Shown here: positions 56,601-64,000 of the stretch, piece after piece
How the letters are laid out: each line of letters opens with the position of its first letter
Numbering within the stretch: the stretch's first letter is position 1
Assembly (NCBI GenBank): GCA_011109175.1
Contig: RDEW01000003.1
Location: 1,546,429 to 1,610,428, forward strand
Source: Dicyema japonicum
Lineage: Eukaryota; Dicyemida; Rhombozoa; Dicyemidae
Direction: 5' to 3'
DNA length: 64,000 bases
Translations under genes and position numbers: made by a program
Notes under the pieces: generated by a model
The model's database searches: none
Told to the model about the DNA's origin: nothing
The model's input: only the letters and a program-made list of their open reading frames with translations

Positions 56601-57985
56601 TATTTTTGAAAGTTCATCCCAAAATAGGTTAGGAATCTCCTCTAAGAAAACAGTAGACCCATCCTGTTTTTGCAACAATGGAAATTCTTGGATTTACTCC
56701 CAGTCACTCTGTTATAGACTTTCCACTCGGTTTTTCAAGTGTTATTTCTACTTCAAGTGTTATTCCAGTTCAAAAGGAACACAACATTTTTGGGGTTAAA
56801 AGAGATTTCTTTTTAACCGAATAAACTTTAGTCACATGTGTTTCGAGAATAATTAGAGAGTTGTTTGATCCCTCAAGATTCAAATAAAAGACCTCGTTAA
56901 ATAATGCGAACAATGCTTTTTCGATAGTGGTCCTAGTTTATAACTGATATATTGTAGCCTAAAGGGAGGCTTGACCTCTACTGAGATGAGGTTGAGTTTA
57001 TACAAGATAGGTAGATGATCGCTAACGATGTCATTAAGCGAGATAGGTTGTCCCAAGAGTTGAAGAACAGATAAAGACACCAGTGGCATGCTGAAATGAT
57101 CCCAGCCATTAGAGGAATAGTAATTCGTGGTCGAGGACTTCACATCAGTAAATCCAGAAGACACGGATAGAACGAGGCCCTACACAACCAAACGAGGCAG
57201 CTTTCGAGTTTAAATCACCTAGGAGGATCGAGAACGACGAATTTTTATCATATAAAAAAATTCTTGAAAAGATACGAATATGAGCATGAAATTTTCGAAT
57301 ATATCCCTCTGATTTTCATCCAAATTTTTCAACTTGAACGTCCAGAGAAACAAACTCGAGATATAATCTTAGGTTTCGAATTCTTAGGTTAAGTTTAGAG
57401 CAAAGATGTTCCCAGCAACCGAACCAGTCCTCTATTTAATGTCAAGAGAACAATATCCTCAGGTCGAAAACTATCATCACTCTTTAACTTTGTTTCATTA
57501 ACAATTAGTATCAGCATGGTTAGTGGATAGCATATTCACAATGTCTGACACCTTCTTTTAAAGATCTAGCGTTCGCCTTAATAATAATAAGATTAGACTT
57601 CACGCCTATAAAACCCCACCTCTCCAAAAAAAAGGTTTGACAGATTCCATACGTTGAGTCTTTTTACAATATCAACAACAGAGGTTCTGTTAGTTTTTTT
57701 ACGACGGACATTTTCACGTGAGATTTCGAGTCCAAACACTTAACAGCCAAAGAGAAACTAGGTTTTGGAGTTTCCATTAGGTCCAAGTCATCACCTGAGA
57801 CCCAAGAAGGAATCTCTTTCATAACAACAGTGGACGGATCTAGGTTGGACGTAGAAAGAACATCAATACCGAATGGGACTTTCAAACCAAAGTCATCAAC
57901 AAGAATGTCCATGCACTTTTTTGAAGCAAATTCAAATATGAATACCACCGTTTTCCTCATCATAATTCGTGCCATATTGGCAGTC
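56600..57985 (-). mobile_element. APE-type LINE, 5' region with endonuclease
   Basis: Minus-strand frames give FSILLGDLNSKAASFGCVGP (about 57180-57240) and VSDHLPILYKLNLISVEVKP (about 57000). The (G/N)DLNxK and SDHxPI motifs are those of apurinic endonuclease domains of LINEs. A frame at 57664-57975 (MARIMMRKTVVFIFEFASK...) could be the end of ORF1. The RT is not present. Confidence 0.6.
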
Positions 57986-58009
57986 GCTTAGCTGAAACTC
58001 CTATATACT

Positions 58010-58140
58010 TAATGCATTGAGCCAGGGGTACAGATGAGGTGGTTGCTGAGAGTGGCAGGGATCACCTAATGGCCGAATTTTTTTTTTCCTAATTTAATGA
58101 TGATTCTTGGTTTTTAAATAAATTCTTGGGTCATTTCAAA
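58010..58140 (+). mobile_element. LINE 3'-end fragment
   Basis: GGCAGGGATCACCTAATGG with a following AT-rich tail is the shared LINE 3' terminal motif in plus orientation. Upstream residues read VVAESGRDHLM, like the RGRDHL end at 25.8 kb. Confidence 0.5.
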
Positions 58141-58329
58141 ACTTTGAGAAAAATAGTGATGAGAGAAATGAACCGGCTCCTTACATATTATCATGGGAGA
58201 TGAATTTTCAATTCTGAGAGCAGCTATGACTGAAAAAACTGTTTGTATTTAATACAATGATTTAGTCTAAGAAAATAATTTTTTACACATGAAAACTTAA
58301 GTCGTTTAATCTTATTTTCTTAATCGTTC

Positions 58330-59215
58330 TTAATCGGATCCATGAGCCAGTGATCAAAAATCAAAGAAAGAGTGGTTTTAGAAGCAGGAGATCAACGGGT
58401 GATATGACGCGATGTTATAAATTGCGTTATTCAAGGATGATTTGAAATTCTACGACTATCTTAATAACACTGTGGATCACGGAAAATGGAGTCCCTATTG
58501 TTATATATCTGAAATTAGTTTTGCGTTACCCTAGAAAGTTCTACAGTGTTAAGTTATGGAAATTACTCTAATTGTGTTGACTTTGTCTTAGTTGACAAGG
58601 AGTGCTTCAGTATCTACTTGAGGTGTATTGGACCAACTAGGCGAGCGGTTTTTGTTTATGAACACTTCGAACACCATTCTGATGACGTCAAATGATGGAG
58701 TATGTACAAAAGAAAGAAAGACCAAAAAACTTTCCTTCTGTAGAGATTCTGAAGATATAACGAGGAGAAATTACACCCAAAATAACAATGACTAAACTAG
58801 TTAACAAATTGAAGATGTCCTGTTGTTTTTCCCTTCTTTGTAGACCGAAGAAGTCTTTGTAAAGCTCACTTATACATAGGAAATATAAAGTTCGAAAAGA
58901 AAATGTTAGGCTCACAACATAGAGTACAGTCCCTTTTAGGACTACAATGACCAATCCTAATAAAAAAAGCATTATTCCAAAAAAATGCTAAATTACAGTG
59001 GAATCTACTTTAAGAATGAGATGGAAGAATACTTTGAAATATTTAGTAAAATTTTCGTGGATGTTCACTTATAACGCCTTCGGAAGTTCTCTATGGGAAT
59101 CTGAGACTTGTGAAAATAACACGAAGTGACCACAAAGAACACAGTTATATGAAAAGTCTGGTTTCAAAAAGGTGGAACCGGCTAGCAAATAAGATCATCC
59201 TATATGAAAGCTATA
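58330..59215 (+). mobile_element. decayed RT-containing element (tentative)
   Basis: A frame VIKNQRKSGFRSRRSTGDMT near 58350 matches the Q.GFR..RST.D motif of RTE-like reverse transcriptases. The remainder, up to the SINE at 59.2 kb, carries no further readable motif. Confidence 0.35.
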
Positions 59216-59219
59216 AAAG

Positions 59220-59465
59220 TCTAATGATCGCTGGTTTGAATCTCGTTCTCTGTACATTCCGGCTGAAGGTTCCACGCATCTACGATGCTTTGGATTGACG
59301 AGTGATGCCGTCATCAGTGAGTATCTCACGGCAGAATCGGATCGTCTATAAAGGACATACTTGCAACAAAAAAGTAAAGAGCATTCCTTGGTTCTCCCTA
59401 TACGATTAGTTATCATTACTGATCTCTACTTAATTAAGCGTGTGCCCTATAGGTGATATGACTCT
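59220..59465 (+). mobile_element. tRNA-derived SINE, copy 6
   Basis: GCTGGTTTGAATCTCGTTCT (B-box), CATTCCGGCTGAAGGTTCCA, ACGATGCTTTGGATTGACGA, GATGCCGTCATCAGTGAG, CGGATCGTCTATAAAGGACA, GTAAAGAGCATTCCTTGG and ACGATTAGTTATCATTACTG. The A-box part is eroded; the body is well conserved. Confidence 0.85.
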
Positions 59466-59554
59466 CGTGAAAGAGAGGCTTTTTGATAACTTTACTAAAT
59501 GATTCAAACTTTATAATGTTTTTGATATTTTTGGTAAAAGGAATTTTATTGAAG

Positions 59555-59810
59555 AAAGAAAATAGAGTAAACGGTTATATAGAGGCTGCCCAGGCTGGGG
59601 CTTTTTTCCCTCTCAAATAGCGAGCGAGATTAACTCAAATAACCATCAGCGCTCACGAGGGTCTCCTGTTTGTGTAGCGATCCGATTCCCTAGACGACTC
59701 AAGAATTCCAGCGTCGCAGGCGCAAGGGAATCAGACGTCTCAACGGTGAGTGAAACAAACAAAAAATCCTTGGGTAGGACGCGTACTTTTCTCGTTTTTT
59801 CTTCTTTGGT
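59555..59810 (-). mobile_element. restriction-like-endonuclease LINE, short 3' fragment
   Basis: ATAGCGAGCGAGATT, GATCCGATTCCCTAGACGAC, TCAAGAATTCCA and AACAAAAAATCCTTGGGTAG run nearly identically to 47585-47790, the 3' end of the minus-strand element there. It is about 230 bp long and 5'-truncated. The two copies define the 3' boundary of this family. Confidence 0.8.
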
Positions 59811-59974
59811 AAATAATAAAGTGAATGCATGATCATTATAATTTTACTGCATCGAATAATGTTTGTTTTTTAAGTTGTCGCATAGTGATCTCATGTAGTG
59901 ATCTAAACCTAGTGAAACTAGGTTTGGTGTTAGGAACGTGAAAATAACAAAACTTAAAAAACACTTGTTTTCTT

Positions 59975-60150
59975 TTTCTTGGGTCCTTTATAGACGATCC
60001 GGATCCGCAGTGAAGTTCACTGATGACGGCGTCACTTGTCAAGCCAAAGCATATTGATGCGTGGAACCTTCAACCTGAATGTGCAGTATCGGAATTTGAA
60101 CTCTTACCCGGCAAACGTCACACTGCGCCACCCGGCCTTTTTATTATTAA
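59975..60150 (-). mobile_element. tRNA-derived SINE, copy 7 (best-preserved head)
   Basis: Read on the minus strand it starts GGCCGGGTGGCGCAGTGTGA (A-box region), continues to GAGTTCAAATTCCGATACTG (B-box), then GGTTGAAGGTTCCACGCATC, ATGCTTTGGCTTGACAAGTG, ACGCCGTCATCAGTGAACTT and GGATCGTCTATAAAGGAC. The head is a clear pol III type 2 promoter. The 3' tail is missing. It lies about 140 bp upstream of the Src-like start codon. Confidence 0.85.
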
Positions 60151-60289
60151 CAAAATAATTAAAAAATAAAATTATTTTATAGTAAATAATAATTAATGGT
60201 TACCCTAATATTTAATAAAAATTAATAATTAAGATCTTTTTAATCCCAATTCGCAAAAAATTTTGGTTGGATTTATAATTTTTGTACAA

Positions 60290-61907
60290 ATGGGATGCGG
60301 AGAATCAAAAGTTTCGTCAGATAAAAATAAATCCAAAAGCATAAAACAAAGTATCAATAATTTCCCGAATAAATAAATTTGTAGATACAATAAACCAATC
60401 AAAAAATGAAACACGAATTGTTGTAGCGAAATTTCCTTACAATGCAATCCAACAAGGAGATCTTTCATTTAACGTTGGAGATCAGATGATAGTGGAAAAC
60501 GTTCTGTAAAAATTTAATCAAAATCAAAGTGATGATAAACTTTGGATGTTAGCAACCAATAGAATAACCAAAATGAGAGGATTTATTCCAGCAAATTACG
60601 TAGAACCATTAAACAAGTATAATCCAGTCGGAGAGTGATATTCAATGATGATTTAATAGTTGTTATCTCAACATAAGCAGAATGGAGGCAGAATTACAGC
60701 TTTTGTTTGCAGAAGAAACTAAACTTGGGACATTTATCGTTCGTCCATCTGCTGGTTGTGTATGTATAATTATTAGATGGTCAATTTGCACTATCAGTAA
60801 TGTCTCATAATAAAGCGATTAAACACTACAAAATAACGGTAACGAGCTCAAAAGGAAAATCAGACTATTACATACATTCAACAAAAGTAATGAATTCTCT
60901 AGATGAATTGATTGCTTATTACCAAAGTATTTCTACAATTATTTTCAGAAAACAACGAATTATGTTGTGGACTTAGTAATCCACTTAAAAGATCAGCACC
61001 TGCTATTGTTTCGAGGAAACTAGTAATTCCTTATGATGAGTTCACAATAATCGGGGAATTGGGACAAGGAAATTTTGGAAAAGTTTATAAAGGTTTTTTG
61101 ATTAAAACAATTTCAGCAAAATGGAAGCAGATAGAAGTAGCTTTAAAAACATTAAAAGACGAACAATCAAGTAAAGCAGAATTCCTCGATGAAGCAAAAA
61201 TAATGCACAGTCTGGACAATGAATATTTAGTAAAATGGCTCGGAGTCTCATCAAATAATAACCAATCAATATTGTGTATGGAGTATATGCCTAAAGGACA
61301 TCTCCATGGCGTTTTAAAATCAGATAAAGGGAAATTGTTCAATTTGGATATGCTGGGGAGAATGGCTTGTCAAGTATATTTAATATTTCATGCATAGATC
61401 GGCTCTGGAATGAGTTATTTAGGGGATCAAGGACTCATACACAGGGATTTAAGAACTGAAAATGTTTTGGTTAATAATTTATATGTCTGTAAAATTGCTG
61501 ACTTTGGGCTTGCTAAAAAGACAGAAAAATTTCAAGCTTCTCATGGTCTTTGCATTATGTATTGATTAGATACTAAATTTCCCATAAAATGGACAGCAAT
61601 TGAATCTGCAACTCAGGGAAAGTTTACTTTAAAATCAGATGTTTGGTCATTTGGAGTTCTTCTCTGGGAATTAGTTACGTTTGGGGAAATGCCATATAGA
61701 GGTATGAGTGGAGGGGATGTCCTAAAACACTTAAAGGCAGGATATCGATTAAAAATTCCAAAGGATGTCCCTCATAAAATTCCTGACAAATGGTACGACC
61801 AGATGTTGTTATGTTGGGATGAGGATCCACAGAATAGGCCAAGTTTTCACGCGTTAAAAGATTTCTTTGAAAATTGCTATTTGGGAACATCAGATTATAT
61901 TGAATAA
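60290..61907 (+). CDS. Src-family non-receptor tyrosine kinase (SH3-SH2-kinase)
   Basis: ATG 60290 gives MGCGESKVSS, an N-myristoylation (Gly2) and palmitoylation (Cys3) signal, then a lysine-rich unique region. Introns are 60351-60384 (34 nt), 60506-60529 (24), 60617-60659 (43), 60758-60776 (19), 60927-60948 (22), 61374-61397 (24) and 61546-61569 (24). SH3: IVVAKFPYNAIQQGDLSF, DDKLWMLATN, GFIPANYVEP. SH2: LGTFIVRPSAG, FALSVMSHN, IKHYKITVTSS. Kinase: GELGQGNFGKVYKG, VALKTLKDE, HRDLRTENVL, KIADFGLAKK, FPIKWTAIESA, SDVWSFGVLLWELVTFGEMP, stop 61905-61907. HRDLRxxN is the Src/Tec-type catalytic loop. The activation-loop tyrosine of Src (Y416) is replaced by Phe (KTEKFQASHDTKFPIKW). A C-terminal Tyr (TSDYIE) could be the inhibitory tail site. 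The SH2 entry Trp is Cys. Confidence 0.93.
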
Positions 61908-61969
61908 CTTTATAAAAACTGATTTAATTTCTTTAAAAATAAAAAATATTATTTTATTAACCAAATACA

Positions 61970-62335
61970 CGATTTTTGTCTGAACCATCCCAAGACTAGA
62001 TTATAATAAAATACCCGCCCATCCTCCAATCGACCAATCTGAACATCCGGGTAAACCTGGCTCGTCTAGGATGTGGGCACTACCCATCTGTACCGCTTGA
62101 TGATGTAAAAGATGTCCTCTGTTCCTTTTGCAATTTCTTCTAGTTGACAGTAAATTACTTCTCTGAATGTCCTGAATTAGTACACTGTTCGTCTACAATG
62201 CCAAGACTAATCGATCTATGGGAGCGACTGCCGTTTGCTGCGTCCTACTTAATAGCCGCTGGTTTTTTAAAAGTTAGTGAGGTCGGGATTATTAACTTCA
62301 TCAGGTGGTGCCTATCCAGTCGGACAATTTAAATG
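61970..62335 (+). mobile_element. LINE C-terminal fragment (R1/Jockey-like tail)
   Basis: GSSRMWALPICTA and the neighbouring frame reading LARLGCGHYPSVPLDDVKDV, then CPELVHCSSTMPRLIDLWER, follow the pattern (L..LR.GH...........C..C.........H.L..CP......R..L) that closes many R1/Jockey-type ORF2 proteins. Frames shift several times. Confidence 0.45.
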
Positions 62336-62599
62336 TGTTTGGACATAATCTGAGGGCAATTGGACGTATCTATACCTTTATGCAATTATAAGATCATCAG
62401 CATATTGTGACATTGGAATACGAATGATAAGATCGGATATTTTTATCAAGTGCCCACCATGGAAGCGCCAGAATCTGTTCGACTGATTTGGACACCATTG
62501 ATGAATCTTTAATTTCTGAGGTTTTGATTTTGGACTGAGATGAAAGGTACATTCAGCAAATTTTTAAGCGCTTCTTTTCGCGAATGAGGTGAAGGATTT

Positions 62600-63535
62600 C
62601 ACTTTTAAAGTAGTGTTTACTTGGTTAGTTAAAGCACATCCGCGTTACCAGTAAACATTGTTTATGGTTTCGCTTGTGCCATGCTTCTAGATTATCCTTT
62701 CCGTTAGTCTTCTCCATCCCTTTCGCTGTTGTGCTCGTCTCAGTGGGGTTTTTAGTTCCTTTGGGATTAATTTTTCGTCAGTCGGAATTAAAGAAGGCCC
62801 TGCTTTATCTGGGGAGATAAAGCTATCCACAGAGAAGTCTTTCAAGGATTTTTCTATTTCTGCCTCAAAATTATCTCATTTCGTTTTCCTGTAGTTTGCT
62901 GTAATATCAATGATGATCGATTGTGATCAGAGGGTAGGTCATATCTGACATTCCAGTTAATTAATGATTGATGGAAGGTAAGCACAGCGAGAGGACAGGG
63001 GACGTTTTTGGATCTCCCGGACGAGTCCCATGTCTTGTGTGCTGATTGTGGTTGTTTAGTATGACAAAATGTTCAAGTTCTAAGATAAATTGTTCTCCCT
63101 AGCGTCTGGTGACCATAGTGGGTCCTCACATTAAGGTCATTGAAAATTATAACGTTATTGAAGCTGATAGGAAATACAGGTTGGGAAGACAGTCATTTTG
63201 ACAGCGAGACGAGGGAGAATGTACATATTAATGAGAGTGTAGGGAGTGAACATGACGTAACTCCAATGTGGTTATCTGAGGCTGGCATGGATGTGTGCCA
63301 AGAAGTGTCTGTGGAAGGAGGGAAGAATTTATGAGGGTGACCAGGTTACCACCATGGGACCCAATTGCCCATTCAAAGCGAAGTACAGAGTAGCCTGTAA
63401 TTCTCGTATCAGTGAGATGGTGGGACAGTCCCGACTCTTGTAGAAAAGCAATATCAATTTTGTGTTTCCCCAGGTAGTTTGAAGATTCGGCGTGGTTTGG
63501 TGTAATTCCATTGATATTCAGTTATATTATTTTGA
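62600..63535 (-). mobile_element. APE-type LINE, endonuclease domain remnant
   Basis: Minus-strand frames give NGITPNHAESSNYLGKHKID and IAFLQESGLSHHLTDTRITG (about 63380-63500; the N-terminal E of the endonuclease), IFNDLNVRTHYGHQTLGR (about 63100-63160) and WNVRYDLPSDHNRSSL (about 62920-62960). These are the Q(E), (G)DLN and SDH motifs in the right order. It is interrupted by stops. Confidence 0.7.
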
Positions 63536-63803
63536 TTTTGTCCGGCCTGGGGTTGTGCTCAAGTCTCCAGAGGTTAGGAGGATCTCATTCGAAAAAAACC
63601 TTTTAAGAACGGACAGGGAAGGTATGTGGTTCTTTTTTGAAGTTCTTTAAAAGACACAAACACATTCAACTTACACGCGAGGTGAACCACAGCGTCATAA
63701 ACACCGTAGTCTATAAAAATTGTTTATTTAATTAAGTCTTAAAAAATAGTATATTTAAATTAATATTAATCTTTCCTATTGTTGTGTGTAGGTTTTTGCT
63801 ATT

Positions 63804-64000
63804 ATGTCTCTGATTCATATTGTGAACGTTAAAATTTTAAATCATATTTCAATGCTAACAGATCCATTTGAATTTGAGATACTATTTGAGTGCTACGAAG
63901 ACTTAGAAGTGGATTTAGAATGGAAGGTTACATATGTTGGATGTTCACATTCAAATGAATATGATCAAATTCTTGATTCAAGTGTAGCAGGCCCAATTCC
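63804..64000 (+). CDS. ASF1: ASF1 histone H3-H4 chaperone, 5' part
   Basis: ATG 63804 gives MSLIHIVNVKILNHISMLTD, then PFEFEILFECYEDLEVDLEW, KVTYVGCSHSNEYDQILDS and SVAGPIP at the window edge. This follows ASF1 (V.VLDNP..F.NPFQFEI.FEC...L..DLEWK..YVGSA.S..YDQ.LDSV.VGP.P) closely. ASF1 binds H3-H4 dimers and feeds CAF-1 and HIRA during replication-coupled and independent nucleosome assembly. No intron is needed in the first 66 codons. The C-terminal two thirds lie beyond the window. The preceding 60 bp are AT-rich. Confidence 0.95.
   Translation, partial: MSLIHIVNVKILNHISMLTDPFEFEILFECYEDLEVDLEWKVTYVGCSHSNEYDQILDSSVAGPI

Noticed and set aside
59985-60065. Canonical hammerhead ribozyme in the SINE core
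   Set aside because: The CTGATGA box and a short stem are present, but the obligatory GAAA after stem II is not; kept only as a speculative finding.
1-64000. Bacterial or viral origin, CRISPR arrays, operons
   Set aside because: Genes are intron-rich animal genes; there are no evenly spaced short repeats, no ribosome-binding sites and no viral structural genes.

Overview
The window is nuclear DNA from a small-genomed animal, most probably a dicyemid mesozoan or a close relative. The genes are animal genes: AHI1/jouberin, a Src-type tyrosine kinase, KIAA2013, a FAM194-type protein and a multi-PDZ scaffold. They are split by spliceosomal introns mostly 19-27 nt long. I placed most of these introns by joining exons so that a recognisable conserved protein stays in frame with GT...AG ends; MCM2 alone has 13 introns, 12 of them 20-25 nt. 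Dicyemids are known for introns of this size. The species assignment is inference.

Genes from left to right: a multi-PDZ protein (-, 2.6-6.6 kb), divergent from AHI1 (+, 6.9-9.6 kb), which converges on an unrecognised P/Q/Y-rich gene (-, 9.7-10.4 kb); Asterix/WDR83OS (+, 13.9-14.3 kb); MCM2 (+, 20.4-23.4 kb); a stomatin/SPFH protein (+, 28.2-29.1 kb); a FAM194-like protein (-, 31.5-33.1 kb); a mitochondrial-type aspartyl-tRNA synthetase (+, 34.9-36.7 kb); an atypical Rho-family GTPase (-, 40.6-41.3 kb); a KIAA2013 homologue (+, 49.8-51.7 kb), converging on deoxyhypusine hydroxylase (-, 51.8-52.7 kb); a Src-like kinase (+, 60.3-61.9 kb); and the 5' end of ASF1 (+, from 63.8 kb). The genes are unrelated housekeeping, ciliary and signalling genes. 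There are no operons, and neighbours lie as little as 57-82 bp apart.

The space between genes is mostly decayed mobile DNA. It holds non-LTR retrotransposons of at least three kinds: APE-endonuclease LINEs whose 3' ends share a GGGATCAC motif, RTE-like elements, and LINEs with a zinc-finger plus restriction-like endonuclease. It also holds one IS630/Tc1-type transposase, a family of about seven tRNA-derived SINEs, two further uncharacterised repeat families and a 244-bp tandem duplication.

Several otherwise intact genes (MCM2, AHI1, Rho, Asterix) carry single-base frameshifts at or beside short homopolymers. This looks more like sequencing or assembly error than gene death.
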